Positions 1 through 11,675 of a stretch of DNA of 64,000 nt are shown one piece after another. This DNA comes from Pisolithus tinctorius. Lineage: Eukaryota > Basidiomycota > Agaricomycetes > Boletales > Pisolithaceae. The stretch's first letter is position 1; each line of letters begins with the position of its first letter. The DNA is taken from positions 3,968,001-4,032,000 of the forward strand of contig JANFAH010000004.1 of the NCBI GenBank assembly GCA_024663395.1. Reading direction: 5' to 3'. Below the pieces are notes generated by a model. The model was not told the origin of the DNA and did no database searches. It saw only the letters and a program-made list of their open reading frames with translations. The translations under genes were made by a program, and so were the position numbers.

Positions 1-1000
1 AGAGTACTAGTATTTGATGGCATTATTATCATTCGTCGTTCGAAAAGTCGAACGGGAGCTGCCCCCATTTATTTCACAGAAACGGGGAATTGTGTTGTAC
101 ACGAAGGGGTTCTCACATGACCGGCACTAGTGTTCTGCTCGGCCCACCCAAAGGTCTTTATTTATCACAGATTCCGACTTGATGAGAGACAGAAAATCGG
201 TGAAGGCGATGAGAGTGAGGGTATATATACATTTGTCTCTGGGCGATGAACCAATCGTATGCTAGTGAATAACCGTAGGAGATTCGACCTTCATCGAGGG
301 CTCGACATGCACCAAAGTTTGGCAGCAATACCACACCGTGCATTTCTCGATGTGGCTTTACTCAATAAGACACTAGCTCCAACCGGCTCATTAAGGCTGC
401 TTTTTATCACCGATTCTCGGTTCCAGCATGCCGTGTGGGGGAAGAAGAAAGGCGGCCGTGGTATGACAGCTAAGCCTATCGAATAACCTGTGATCCAGAA
501 AGCCTTGGTACACATGATCTGGGAGATCCGAGGAATAAATTTAGGTAAATTTCACTCTACAGGATTGGTCGACTCCGAGAACGAGGGCCGGAGGGCCTCT
601 CCTCGATGCTGATGCTTTTCGCTTTTTGGTCTGGACTCTGACGGGTGGAGTGGAAACCCATCCAAACAAGTAGGGCGAGTGCGTGGTACTTATTCTTATT
701 GCGTCAGCTTACTAGCTGATTGTGATGACCTTTGCACACATAATGGGTGGGGGATATGACGGTGAAATCAAATGGTCTATGATGTACTAGGGAGCCTGGA
801 ATGGCACTGGTAAGCGAGATGTGGGAATCCCATGAACGAAGTTTGGTAACTTTCGTCCCAAGGGATTGGTCAACTGCGGGGACGAGGGTTTAAGGACTTC
901 TCCTCGATGTTGATGAGCTTTCTCCTTGCAGTCTGGTCTGAACAGGCCGAATGGAAGTCCACTCGAATAGGGCAAGTGTGATATTGCATCGGCTCACCTG
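1..1000 (+). repeat. Diverged upstream repeat of the inhibitor array, copy 1
   Basis: There is no convincing gene here. The stretch 225-720 is a diverged duplicate of 1985-2470 and of about 15830-16400; all share blocks such as GCAATACC, GGCGGCCGTGGTATGACAG and GGATTGGTCGACTC in the same order. The block with GTGGGGGATATGACGGTGAA (about 748) recurs near 16416, and in reverse orientation near 12770 and 15450. The repeats accompany inhibitor genes, so they look like duplicated 5' flanks. The short ORFs inside are not conserved in frame between copies. Confidence 0.6.
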
Positions 1001-1030
1001 ACCGTGATGGCCTTCGCAGTATGCTATGGG

Positions 1031-1038
1031 TATATAAA
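1031..1038 (+). promoter_or_regulatory. TATA box of inhibitor gene 1
   Basis: TATATAAA lies about 100 bp before the ATG. The same distance separates a GATAAAAGG motif from the ATG in the three other intact copies. Confidence 0.5.
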
Positions 1039-1133
1039 GTCAGTGACTGTCCTTCATTTGTCTCCCAGAATCGACCTTGTTGAGTCCCCAAATTCCCACA
1101 CCTAGTCTTGCGAGCACACCCATCACTGTCAGC

Positions 1134-1814
1134 ATGCCCAACAACATCCAAGCAAATGCCGAGGTCATTATCTCCTCAGCTCTCAACGGCATCGGCGGCA
1201 ACCCCTACGTTGGCGTTCCCCTGATCCTGCCTACCATCCTTCCAATCAACTTAATTCAAAGGACTCCCGGTATCTGGCCCCCAGTGGTACGTATCATCGT
1301 CCTCCCCCCTGCACATGATGAATACTTGATCATCTCACGTTCCTATGTTGTGCAGTTCGTGTTCAAGCGAGTCGAAGGCGACATATACACACTTACCATC
1401 AATGGGATGCCAGTCGTAGAGCTGGAAGGAATGTTGTTTGCCGCGGTGGAGCAAGCCCCGCAAGAGTGGGTGATTAAATACAGAGAACTTCAAGATGCAT
1501 ACACGTAGGTCGCGTTCACCACTTTTGCTCTGGCCCTCCCGATTCTGATAACTTCGTATGACCGATCGTGGTTGCATGTGAATGGATGGATGGACAGGAT
1601 CACCAAGAGACTTGATGCCCCCGAAGAAATTGGATGGATCGCCCCGACCAATGAAGGAAATCCACAGGTAGCTGAGGAACGTTATGGTGATATTCTAGGC
1701 GACTGAAACATGCGTTCCTTTTAGCTCCGTGTTGGACCTCTCAATGACACTCCGACAGCCCCACCTGGCCAATACCCCCTCGAGCAGTTATATAGGTTCC
1801 AATTTCCACTCTGA
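1134..1814 (+). CDS. I66-like (cospin-type) beta-trefoil protease inhibitor, copy 1
   Basis: Four exons (1134-1286, 1356-1504, 1598-1667, 1725-1814) encode 153 residues. All introns are GT-AG, and exon lengths match those of the other three copies almost base for base. The layout fits small fungal serine-protease inhibitors of family I66: an early GGNPYVG segment, a YTLTINGMP strand, an EWVIKYREL core, a late GWIAP motif, then Val-Gly-Pro-Leu and a Pro-rich ending PPGQYPLEQLYRF. Known members are cytosolic beta-trefoil proteins that act on serine proteases and are thought to deter grazers. There is no signal peptide. Intron 1 is a multiple of three without a stop, so unspliced reading stays open. 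The family call rests on remembered motif order and is moderately sure; the gene model is firm because four copies agree. Confidence 0.65.
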
Positions 1815-1984
1815 ACGATGGTTCGGAGTGTCAAAGTGCCGTGATGAGCACGTTTGTCGGTGTAAGAAAGTAGAGAGTGTCGTGTAAATGTTGAACCATT
1901 GTCGTCTATCTCAATGGTACTTGAAATATCAATATCAAATGATCAGAAACCAATATCAAGTCATCCACTTGATCGTTGCATGCC

Positions 1985-2470
1985 TTAGGTATGGTGGCAC
2001 GAACTGAGAGATACACTCGACATACACCGGTTTGGGGAGCAATACCCCATGGTGCATTCTCGAGGTGGCTGTACTCAGCAAGAACGTAGTTCCAACCGGC
2101 CTATTACGACTGCTTTCCATCGACAATTTTGGTTGCGACGAAGTATCTGTAAACCCTTGGCTGTGGCATGCCATGTAGGGGATGAAACGAGGCGGCCGTG
2201 GTATGACAGTGAAGCCGATCGTTGATCTATGATCCAAGGAGCCTTGGTACGCGAGACCCAGGGGATCCGACCCGGAGGAATAAAATTTGATAACTGTCGC
2301 CCCACAGGATTGGTCGACTCTAGTCGCCCCGAGAACGAAGGTCGAAAGCCTTCTCTTCGATGCTGATGTTTTCTCCTTGTGGCCCGGACTCTAACAGGCG
2401 GCGTGGACGCCCATTCGAATAGGATAAGCATGGTACGGTGTCAGGTCAGCTAATCGCGATGGCCTTTGTG
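1985..2470 (+). repeat. Upstream repeat of the inhibitor array, copy 2
   Basis: About 480 bp related to 225-720, in the same orientation. It ends in a decayed promoter (GGCCTTTGTGACATGCCATGG) like the one before intact copies, but no inhibitor ORF follows. After it come about 350 bp without a recognisable gene, up to the Harbinger insertion. Confidence 0.55.
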
Positions 2471-2858
2471 ACATGCCATGGAGGAAAAAAGGATGGTTTC
2501 GATGGCTTGGAAGAAATTGGATGGGTCGCTCCGGTCGCGTCGTCCCTCAGCATTGCATCAGCAAGTTTATCGCATCACTGCTTGCGCGTTGCTTGTATTG
2601 ACTGTGGTGTCGCTGAATCGGAGACGTCAATCTATTGTCATAATAAGTAGTAATGTACATACAGGATAACTGCAGGACGGTCGGTTTTGTCTGCCAGTTT
2701 GGGGTTGCCGGGTACTGTTGCAATGACGAGGTTTGCAATTCCAGGGGTGTCATGGGCGCACTAGCAGTGACATTCCGACGAGGTAATGGAATTTGATACG
2801 GAGGATGGTAGTCGAGTCGTTCATCGTACTCCTCGATGAGGTTTCGAGTAGAATATTA

Positions 2859-2976
2859 GAGCTAGTTCGGTAACGAAGTCCCACAAAGAATCCAGGTGAA
2901 AAAACCCAAAAAAAAGTCCCAGGCCTTCATGACATAAGCATACAGAGTTCAATCGGAGCCCCAATTTAGGAGGAGA
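2859..2976 (+). repeat. Left terminal inverted repeat of Harbinger
   Basis: Begins GAGCTAGTTCGGTAACGAAG directly after TTA and matches the reverse complement of 6336-6453 at 116 of 118 positions, including identical A6 and A8 tracts. Confidence 0.92.
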
Positions 2977-3076
2977 GCATCTGGTGTATGGCCGAGATGC
3001 CGTGCTAGAGGCGGGGTTATGCATCAAAGCTCCACTTGTACAGCATCTACTCTTGCTTCTCCCTCCGTTCGTTGCC

Positions 3077-4695
3077 ATGCCCCCTCGTAAAGCAGCGAAA
3101 TCATCCGACCACAAGGGCAAATCTCGTAGTTCACGGTCCCCGGATGGCCACTCGACGCAAGTGTCATGGTCAGATAAGGATACGTTTGCTCTTCTTGACT
3201 TCATCGATTCCCACAAGGCAACCGCTGGTGACGGTTTAAATTTCAAGGCGCCATTTTGGAATGCCTGTGCAGCTTCTCCGATGCTTGCAAACCTTGAGAA
3301 AGGGGGGCCCAAAACCCCTAAATCATGTAAAGAGAAATGGAAAAGGGTGCGTGAGTCAGTCAAACGACAGAATAACTAGCTGATATCACACAGCTACGAA
3401 GTACATACGCGGTCGTTGATCATCTCAGCCGTTCATCTGGATTTGCGTATTCTCTGAAGTCAGGGGCTGATATCGGTGTTGCAAACGAGAATTCATGGGA
3501 CGGTTACGTGAAGGTATGATTCAATCCGATCGGTTTGAATGTCCTGTGCTAATGGTGACGTCGGCAGGTCCACAAGGATGCAGCGCCTTATAAAAACAAG
3601 GGATGGCTATTCTATGACAGGATGAGTGCGCTCATACCTTCCAAGTGCAAGGGCTTGAATCGCTTTTCGGCACTGAGTATCAACGATTCTTCTGGAGGCC
3701 CGTCCTGCACCAGGTTGAGTTCTTCCAACAGCGAGAGCACGGGGAACAACACGCCGTCCCCGGGGTCACCTTTCGTTGACTTCCCGATACCAGCGTCTGT
3801 CGGAGGAAGTGCACCTAGCGCACCGGTAACCAGTAACGACGTGGATATGTCGCCCATTGTTCCATCAGCATCGCCGTCTATGAACCAAACGATTTTCTAC
3901 CCGTTCGCGACTGGAAGCGCTGGCTTCAGTATGCCAACAACTTCCTATGCTCCACCATCGTGGCCATCTGCCAATCAACCCTCGTTCCACTCATTTGCAG
4001 CTGGAAATCCCATCCCCCCTACACTAACAACTTCCCATCGCCCGGCGCCATCTACCGTCGCTTCGGTTCATAGCGGATCTACTTTTAACTGGCGCTCAGA
4101 CCAGTCTGTTCCCCCCCCCGGCACACCTTCAAACTTCACCCCTCCAACTGCCCCGTCGTCGTTCAATGGCTCGTCTGTCAGCTCCGTCAAGCCATCCTCC
4201 AGTATTTCGGCTCGTATGGAGCGCTCCAGAAAGCGGAAGGCAGACGACGACGACGATCAATCTGTCGTTTCGGGTGCTCTTTCAAGCACTGCGGCTTCAA
4301 CCGCCTCATCGGCACGAAAGCGACGCACAGGGAACATGATACTTGAACGAGTGGAAGAGGAAGTTGGAGGTATCCATGGTACAGTCCGCTCGCATATGAC
4401 CGCCGTCACTCACGCAATCACATCCCTTGCGGAATCACCTGCGCCCGATCCCAAGCCCGATATCCGCCAAGATCCGGTCCATCCGTTGGTGACCGAGGCG
4501 ACACAGAAGCTGTTGCTGTTGGACATGGATAAGTTCTCGCCAACCGACATCGTTAGGATCGCAAATCACTTCGAGGGAAACGTTTCCCATGCCAGCCTGT
4601 ACTTATCATTTGCTAGCGATCCTGACCGTATGGCTACAGTTCGGCATGCATGGCTTGAGGCGAAGCTCAATGAGATTGGGAGACGTAGCCAGTAA
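3077..4695 (+). CDS. Harbinger ORF1: Myb/SANT-like DNA-binding protein
   Basis: Three exons (3077-3346, 3394-3513, 3568-4695) give about 505 residues; both introns (47 and 54 nt) are phase 0. The N-terminal third has the Myb/SANT-like layout of transposon-partner proteins: VSWSDKDTFALLDFI, then KSCKEKWKR running across intron 1 into a Tyr and SSGF segment, and KGWLFYDRM at the end of the domain. The long middle is Ser/Pro/Thr-rich and probably disordered, with a basic RKRKADDDDD cluster near residue 340 that could be a nuclear signal. In known Harbinger elements this partner binds the ends and brings the transposase into the nucleus. An upstream in-frame ATG at 2984 exists, but MPPRK at 3077 lies outside the inverted repeat and starts the conserved basic region. 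Confidence 0.8.
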
Positions 4696-4860
4696 TTGTT
4701 GTACTTGCAGCTTGTAGTATCCACTTTTTACCTTGATGTTTGTTGCAATATCATCGGCGTTTCGGTTCTCTCACTCTGCCTCTGGAGATCGGAACTCAAA
4801 GAAATGCGATTTGGATCGTAAGGGTAGCGTAATGTAGAGAGAAATGATGGTATATAAATG

Positions 4861-6301
4861 CTAATCCGCGATGAACTCTCCCCTTCGTACTCGTTCGGCA
4901 ATGTAGCTATTCCAAATGTTTTGCGCGATTGCACCCCGCCTCTCCGACATCCAAAGGCGTTCTGCGGTAGTTGTAACGCCATCGGCGATCACGCCGATTA
5001 CCTCCTCTGACTCGTCCGGCGGCGGAGGTGATACGAAGCCTTCAATGTCGTCTAACTCCAACGGATCGTACATGCGGATGATGTTGTGAATACAACATAA
5101 AGCGGGAGGAATACGGGCCTGGACGTCCATGCCATACTCTGGAGGCACGACGAGAATTCGGAAGCGACGTTTGATGACTCCGATTATCCGTTCAATCACG
5201 TTTCGAAGCTGCGCGTGGCGAAGGTTGTAGCATTCCTCGGCGTTTACTGGTCTGTAAATTCCAATGAATTATGAGTAAATAAAAACATCGATAGAAATAC
5301 TTACCGTACGTGCGCGCGGCCCCATTCTGCGAGATGGTATCGTTGCCCTCGGAATGGAGTCAGGAGTTGGGGGCAATTGGGGAACCCTGCATCGGCAAGG
5401 TAGTACTTGCCGTCTGGAATAGCGAGATCGCTCAGCCGCGCATCGTGATAGACCGACGAGTCGGCCGCAGACCCCTCCCACCCGCTAAGGACATATGTGA
5501 AGCGCATATCGAAATCGCAGCAGAGCAGGCAATTCTGGGAGGTGAAACCTTTGCAATTTCGCATCGCATCCCTTTCCTCCGAACTGGGAGCACACGCGAT
5601 GTGCGTCCCGTCGATTGCACCGACAGCGTCAGCAAAAAAAGGGAAAAATTTGGGGTTATCGCGAATAGTTGGGTGGACGGGGGCATCACTGCGCGGCAAT
5701 CGTACGTACTTGCTGTATATATCACGAGACGAGAATGCGAACAGAATTTTTTTGAAGTACCTGGAACGACGATTAATCCACCGAAAATGGCGCGGTCGAA
5801 GACTTACTTGGAGATCGTGCCGTTCGACCTTTGAAAACGTTCACCTACATGTCTGATGGACAAACCGGTGACAGAGGTATATAGAAAGATCGCGAGTTGC
5901 TCTTCGAGCGTGACGTGTTTGGAAGGACCGATTCCATGCTGTTGGAGCTCCCGCAACAAGATGTCGAATACGTGCTTGTGAACTGCGAGTTCTGTACGAA
6001 TTCGCTCGGGATGGCCGTTCAACAATTCGGCTACCCACCCACTCCCAGTCAGGATCGACGTGTGGTATGGAATCGGGTCAGCACGCCGCGTCGCTTCCGC
6101 GACGGCCTGTAGAGCATCTGCCAACACGAGTAGCAGGGATAAGAGTTGGAGGTGATGGTGGATGAGGATAAGAATGAGGAGTTTGCGGCGTCGATAGTGG
6201 TCGTCGTTGATGTTGATGCGCCTTTCCTCGGTCTCGTCGTCTGCAGCATCAGGAGGATCCCCACCCATCAGGTTCCTAGTTACGCCCGACTCGTCAGCCA
6301 T
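4861..6301 (-). CDS. Harbinger DDE transposase (HARBI1-like nuclease)
   Basis: Three exons (6301-5808, 5760-5305, 5251-4861) encode about 446 residues; introns are 47 and 53 nt with GTAAGT donors. The catalytic triad is visible: Asp in GAIDGTHI, Asp in GSAADSSVY, and Glu in NVIERIIGVIKRRF, with LADAGF and NLRHAQLRN between. The N-terminal half has the helix-turn-helix-like segment LSIRHVGERFQRSNGTIS that precedes the nuclease in this family. No stop or frameshift interrupts the spliced frame. It converges with ORF1, the two stop codons lying about 165 bp apart. The start ATG at 6301 lies just inside the right inverted repeat. Confidence 0.9.
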
Positions 6302-6335
6302 GATAGTTGTGTTGCGGTTATCGATATCGCCTATG

Positions 6336-6453
6336 TCTCCTCCTAAATTGGAGCTCCGCTTGAACTCTGTATGCTTATGTCATGAAGGCCTGGGACTTTT
6401 TTTTGGGTTTTTTCACCTGGATTCTTTGTGGGACTTCGTTACCGAACTAGCTC
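6336..6453 (-). repeat. Right terminal inverted repeat of Harbinger
   Basis: Mirror of 2859-2976 with two mismatches, followed at once by the TTA duplication. Confidence 0.92.
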
Positions 6454-6456
6454 TTA

Positions 6457-7765
6457 GTTCTTCCTCAATTTTGGTGTGTTGTTTCTTGAGCACTGCCACA
6501 AGCGTCCTCTGAACGGATCAAGAACGGATTCACCCTCTTCGGCCACGAGTACCACGAGACATTACCCGCCTCGCAAACAAGATCGCACCAGAGGGCTGCA
6601 GATAGAGTAGATTGGAGTGCTACGCTCACAATATTAGAGGTCTAATCCCAGCACCGCCGTCATTCCTAGCCACGACTCGCGCCACATCCGCGTATACACA
6701 TGCGAACCAACTGAGGATCGTCCCAAGCGTGAAATGCAGCGTCGTGTGTTGTAGTAGGGGGGCCTGGGGAAGGAGGTGGAGAACAGCCACATACAGACGG
6801 ACGAAGACTCGGGCGTACACATGTACAGTTACACACATTAGCCTATAGCCTCCCCTGAGCTCAGTTCGTTGCTCGGAGGCTCTCTCTCGCTACTTCAACG
6901 CCGTTCCTGAGGACGGATCCCGGAGAAACGCGTCTGTTGTTTTTGCACGTCCACAGCGAGGGTGGAAAGGATTTGCTCGTGATCTTTGCAGCCACTCTGC
7001 TTAGGGCCGGTAAGTGCACACAGTCAGGAATTCATGTGTGATAACTGAGGGACCCCCTTGAACAGATGGGGGTGAAGGAAAGACAGGACGGAATTGGTGG
7101 AGAGATTTTGGAAAGACCTCTGAACGAAGCTGGCACAGTTAGATCCGTAGCAGGGAGCTCCCTACTCTTTTTTTGTCGGCCCGCGCGGGCTGTGAAGACT
7201 CGGATCCAAACCAGGCTTTCATAGCGTTGTGAGACAAGGTTGGACGTCAGGACTACGAAGTCAACTGTTGTCTGAAGGACATGCCTAAGTCCTCTGTTTG
7301 TTTTCACTGTCCGAACGGCTAACCCACAGAAACGTTCTGGTGAAATACCCACTACGGTATCACGCTATAGCAAACTCCACCAGGAGGCATTTTAGGTGGT
7401 GGTCTAACACGTAGAGGTCAGTTCCATGTGGCAGACGGCGATACCTCCGTTCAAGCCGGCTTCACAGTCCGTTTCTGTGTACATCAGACGACCCGATGGT
7501 TCATCAGGTAATCTTCCCGCCCAAAGCACCACTGGCAAGTTGTGCTATGCATATTATCTTACTCCTCACGACATGCAGCAGTTTCTTCACAAGCATATGA
7601 CCATCCTATGGGTGATCTTACTCATTTCTTCCGTGCGCACGAAGTGCGGGATTTTTCAAGTATCATTGACATAGACAACAACGGTTGAACATTTACGCGA
7701 CACTTTGTGCTTTCTTACACCGACAAACGTGCTCATCACGCCGCCTTAACTCTCCGATCCTTTGT
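6457..7765. other. Intergenic stretch without a recognised gene
   Basis: The ORFs are short, overlap on both strands and resemble nothing I know. I see no splice-linked coding blocks or RNA gene. The right part is the 3' flank of inhibitor gene 2. Confidence 0.5.
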
Positions 7766-8430
7766 TCACTCTTCAGGAAATGCGAACCTATACAACTCCC
7801 GGTCGAGGTAGCCAGGTGGGACTGTCGGGATCTCCCCAAGGCGTCCGATGCGGATCTAAAAGACAAGCATTTCTCAGTCCCCTAGAACGTCACCATAATC
7901 GATGTTCCGCAGTTACCTGCCGGTCGCCATCTTGAGTTGGAGCCATCCATCCAATTTCTTCGCGGGAATCAAGTCTTTTGACGATCCTGTCCATCCATTC
8001 ATATGCAGCCACGATCAGTTATATGAAGTTGTCAGAATCCGGTGGGCCAGAACGAAGCCGGTAAATGCGACCTACGTATAGGCATCGTGAAATGCTCTGT
8101 ATCTAACCACCCACTCTTGCGCAGGTTCCTCCGTCACAGCAAATAACTTCCCTTGCTGCTCGACGACATTTAACCCATTGATGGTAAGCGTGTATACTTC
8201 GTCTTCGACCCGTGTAAAGATGAACTGCATAAAGTACTTGGATGAGTGTACGAGGTATGTTGGGTGACGATTCGTACCCGTGGAGGTCGGACACCGGGAA
8301 TCCTTTCAATCAATTTGACTGGTAGGCGGGTAGGTCGGTTCAGGGGAATGCCAACGTAGGGGTTGCCCCCGATGCCGTTGAGAGCCGAGGAGATAACGAC
8401 CTCGGTATCTGCTTTGATATTGTTGGGCAT
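7766..8430 (-). CDS. I66-like protease inhibitor, copy 2 (inverted)
   Basis: Four exons (8430-8278, 8224-8076, 7986-7917, 7855-7766) encode 153 residues with the same exon sizes and phases as copy 1 (153, 149, 70 and 90 nt). The frame is fully open and splice sites are canonical. The motif order is kept: GGNPYVG, VYTLTINGL, EWVVRYRAF, IGWMAP, PPGYLDRELYRF. It is the only copy on the minus strand, so the array suffered an inversion. A GATAAAAGG promoter element lies about 100 bp upstream. It is probably expressed and functional, though the protease target cannot be read from sequence. Confidence 0.65.
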
Positions 8431-8521
8431 ACTGACAATGATGTGTTCGCTCGCAAGATTAGGTGTGAGGATTTAAGGACTCGACAGCCTGGGAGATAGA
8501 TAAATGTCGCTGGTCACCGTC

Positions 8522-8530
8522 CTTTTATCT
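8522..8530 (-). promoter_or_regulatory. TATA-like element of inhibitor gene 2
   Basis: Reverse strand GATAAAAGG followed by ACGGTGACC, identical to copy 4 and nearly identical to copy 3. Confidence 0.5.
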
Positions 8531-9240
8531 TGCGTGCCACGGCGCAAAGGATATCACGATCAGGTAAGAAGTCTTCGGGTTGGCGCAATGCTACATTTCT
8601 CACACCCGATTCGAGTGTGATTCCATTCAATCTGTCAGACAACAAAGGGTCATCGGGGAGAAGGCCTCGAATCCCCGTCTCTGGAGTTGACCAATCCTGG
8701 GGGACGAAATCCACTAAACCCTCTCCTCAGGTACCAAGTCTCCCTGGATCATAATTCTTCGCCGCAATATTCCCCACCTGTCGCAGAAAGAGCGTCCAGT
8801 CATGTCTTTCAAGAACGTCTCACAGAATACCCTGCATGGCGTGAAGGTTACACAGATACAGTACTGCAATTGGACTCCGCAATGGAAAGAAACCGTAGTG
8901 GTCACACGCATGTAGGTTGTTGGCTTGCTATGCAAGAGTACCAAAGGCCAAACCGTACACTTGCCGATGGTCGTTGTTTCAATCCGTACATTCCGAAATG
9001 TAGATTTCCTAGAATCAACTCCATAGTATACGCGATCAACAGTCACCATGCGCTTGCGATGAAAATGATGTGATTCCAGCAAGTTTAAAGTTACAGCGTG
9101 TTTACGTCACCACAGCTCTGACGAGACCCGACCTGTTGATCCTTCTAAGCCTATGGATGCAGCTGCACATCAGCCAAAGGCTCGAAAAAATCAAAGACAC
9201 GATACCGACGCCAATCCAGTCCCCCCCAAAAAAGCATTTT
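8531..9240. other. 5' flank of inhibitor gene 2 and unassigned spacer
   Basis: 8531-8760 matches, in reverse, the duplicated promoter blocks seen near 12900 and 16740. From about 8760 to 9240 I see no gene. Confidence 0.45.
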
Positions 9241-9242
9241 TA

Positions 9243-9932
9243 TCATATGCCCTCCGGCTTCCTTCCCCCCTTCTCTGTCCCTGAAGGACCCTCCTGTGGC
9301 GGGCTGACCTCATGCCCCTTCTCCTTGGCCCAAGCCTCCTGCCCACCGTACCTTAATTTCCTCTCCTCTCCTTTAGAACCGTCCCTCAATGACCAAGTCT
9401 CCTTGGAAGGAGTGGGAACATCATACGGCTCATCCCGACTTACGTTTTCGTACTGATCTTCCCACCTCGATTTTTGATTCTCTCGCGACATCCGCGCCGA
9501 ATCAGGAGATCGAGACCATTCCCCAGAGTGTGCACTGGCTTGGGACCATTGCCCCGACGTCGGTGCGTCTTGAGCGGACTGGACGTTTTCGCATGAGGGA
9601 TCGACGGCGTATACAGAAGAGGAAGGTGGAGATGTAACGACGTCATCTTTACAGTAGTCTTCGGCATTTGGATGGGGTGATGGTTCAGTGTCAGGTCGGA
9701 ATCTATCCGATGGCCTTGAAGACGAAGATGGGGAGAGATTGGAGAGCGTTGTAGAGGAAGAAGAGAAATTCCCAGGGGCATGAGAGAGAGAATGTCTGGA
9801 AAGCGGCGCACAATGGTGTAGGTGCCTCTGGGCAACGTAGGGTACGAGAGCTGGAGCAGCGGGGGTGCGTAGCACCAGAGTAGAGATGGACGTGGCAATT
9901 GCGAAGGGAGACTTGAACGTAAGTCGTAACAT
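9243..9932 (-). CDS. Hypothetical protein with mitochondrial-type N-terminus
   Basis: A single open frame of 229 residues. The first 50 residues (MLRLTFKSPFAIATSI..., rich in Leu, Arg, Ser and Ala, almost no acidic residues) read as a mitochondrial targeting peptide. The middle is Ser/Pro-rich and low in complexity. The last 35 residues are charged and Gly-rich (LRYGGQEAWAKEKGHEVS). I cannot name the family. A purely accidental frame is possible but less likely given the compositional shift and the length. There is no intron in the chosen model. Confidence 0.45.
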   Translation of the reverse strand: MLRLTFKSPFAIATSISTLVLRTPAAPALVPYVAQRHLHHCAPLSRHSLSHAPGNFSSSSTTLSNLSPSSSSRPSDRFRPDTEPSPHPNAEDYCKDDVVTSPPSSSVYAVDPSCENVQSAQDAPTSGQWSQASAHSGEWSRSPDSARMSRENQKSRWEDQYENVSRDEPYDVPTPSKETWSLRDGSKGEERKLRYGGQEAWAKEKGHEVSPPQEGPSGTEKGGRKPEGI

Positions 9933-9939
9933 CTTCCAA

Positions 9940-10520
9940 TATCTGGAAGTGTCTGGGTACTAGTGCTTTTGACCGCTAGCCACGGCCTCCGGTTGATACA
10001 TATATGGAGTTCTCGTATGACGTCATGATCTCACTGCATCTCACACGTGACTCTACGTCGATTAGAAGCTTGGAGAAGATGATTTCACCAACTCCCTGAA
10101 GAGCTAGCTCATGAGTGGACGAGGCTGTTAGGTATGTGGTTGGCACGGTTAAGACGAGCCAAACCAGGGGGGACTAGAGTTCCAGCAATGAAGCTCCGAC
10201 GGTCAAAAGAGATGGTACGGTCACTATAGCGTGTTGCAAGTACCAGATCGAATGAGTTCCATAAATTCTGAATGGGATCTGTCTCAATTATTGAAAGCGT
10301 AGCACAGAACGGACGACAAAGCCGCTCAGGGATAACCACAATATATGAATGCCTCTTAATCAAAATTCATTCGGGAATACTCACTAGAGCGAATTGACCA
10401 ATGACCTGCCTGACAGATGCGATTTCGTCCGTCCGTCTCGCCTTACCCCAGCTAATTTACACCCATTCCTACACCACCCCATGACATGCCGTCCTCTCCT
10501 ATCTTATGCACGAGTGCCAT
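9940..10520. other. Intergenic, nothing recognised
   Basis: Spacer between the hypothetical gene and the 3' end of TMA22; both genes are transcribed leftward. No coding or RNA signal seen. Confidence 0.5.
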
Positions 10521-10523
10521 CGC

Positions 10524-11401
10524 TCACTCCCCCTTCTTCTTTTTCTCCTCTACAATCACCACATTTGCACTCGGCACGGACTTAAACACCCCTGTCCTGC
10601 TCTCGATGAGCTCTAGCACGTCCTCCGCAACGTCCCCTTGTACGACGATCTCGTCTTGTCCTTGCGGGTTCTTCGTGACGGATGCACCAGTAGCGAATTT
10701 TTGGGCGAGGAATTTAGAAGCCTTTTTTAGCTCGACGTCTGTTGTTGCATGGGGGGAGGTGGTTAAGATATTTCGTACGAATTTAAGATAGGATTGTTAC
10801 AGGAAAAAGTTTGGGATAAGAACGGGAGCGGGACGCACCAAACGCTTCAAGCCCATGGATAGCCGTAACAAACTTCCGCTTGTTCCTCTCCATCCGTTTT
10901 ATCGAGACTTGAGACGCCATCTTCTTCTTGAGTGCCGCATCCGCCTTTTTCTCCGCTTTGGCCTCCTTCTCGGCGGTGTCCTTCTCGAGTTTAGCTTGCG
11001 CTTCTAGACTGAGGGTTCCGAGCTTGGACTGGAGAGCTTCTGCTCGATACACATCGCCAGTGGAATGAGTAGCAGGTGGTGTCGTCGATATCGTATCGGA
11101 TGAGCGAAATAAATCCTTCGCATATGTACGGTAGAACCCACCATCTGAATAATACTTGTCATACAACGCCGGATGCGACTCTTTCAACCATTCTTTGCAT
11201 CGAGTGAAGCTGGATCCAAATTCGCAGTACTCGGGTGGAAATGTGCAGACTGCGTGTCGTTAACGATGAGCAGTGTCGTGTAAAGTGGTGTGCAAGTCGA
11301 CTGTCAACAATTTTCGTCAAATGGACGAGCAGGCAGCACCTACCCTGGCAATACAGGACTTCGATAGGTTGGACAGGTTCGGGTTGGGTCTCAGAAGACA
11401 T
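10524..11401 (-). CDS. TMA22: Translation machinery-associated protein 22 (DENR orthologue)
   Basis: Three exons (11401-11344, 11249-10839, 10738-10524) encode 227 residues. The N-terminus has the zinc-binding pattern of DENR: the spliced join gives YCQVCTFPPEYCEFG with four Cys, then CKEWLKESHPALYDKYY. A coiled, Lys/Ala/Glu-rich middle leads to IKRMERNKRKFVTAIHGLE and a C-terminal SUI1 domain with FATGASVTKNPQGQDEIVVQ and a Lys-rich tail. The DENR-MCTS1 complex acts in the cytosol on 40S ribosomes in recycling and reinitiation. Length and motif order match fungal TMA22. Both introns (94 and 100 nt) are needed to restore the conserved frame. This is a single-copy housekeeping gene within the repeat-rich region. 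Confidence 0.93.
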
Positions 11402-11584
11402 TATGAATATTGCAAAGATGGCAGTCGACTCGCGATGATAGTAGACGAGAAGATAACATGACATCTACCATATACGATAGATAAACTAATGATCACACAT
11501 CTTCAAAAGATCTATCCTCCCGTGATGAATAGACACATCCGTTCGAGCTGTATAGTGACGAGTGAGAAAAAGAAAAAGGAAAAT

Positions 11585-11644
11585 AAATATTGAGACCCGT
11601 AGGTCTACCACTCCGGAACAGCGTGTCATCCTTGTGCAGGGGCC

Positions 11645-11675
<31 letters not shown>

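Larger units (their letters stand above)
2859..6453. mobile_element. Complete PIF/Harbinger DNA transposon
   Basis: A 3,595-bp element flanked by the TTA duplication (2856-2858 and 6454-6456) typical of PIF/Harbinger. Both 118-bp terminal inverted repeats are present with two mismatches. It carries the two genes expected of the superfamily, arranged convergently: a Myb/SANT-like DNA-binding protein on the plus strand and a DDE transposase on the minus strand. Both can be spliced into open frames without breaks, so the element looks autonomous and recent. It inserted into the inhibitor array's intergenic repeats. Confidence 0.9.

Noticed and set aside
2984..3076. Upstream ATG extending Harbinger ORF1
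   Set aside because: The added residues are hydrophobic and carry no motif; the conserved basic start is at 3077.
6612..7352. ORFs on both strands downstream of Harbinger
   Set aside because: They overlap each other, are Arg/His- or Cys-rich and match nothing; chance frames.
11520..11550. B box for polymerase III downstream of U6 (GTTCGAGC)
   Set aside because: It stands in the wrong orientation relative to the U6 gene.
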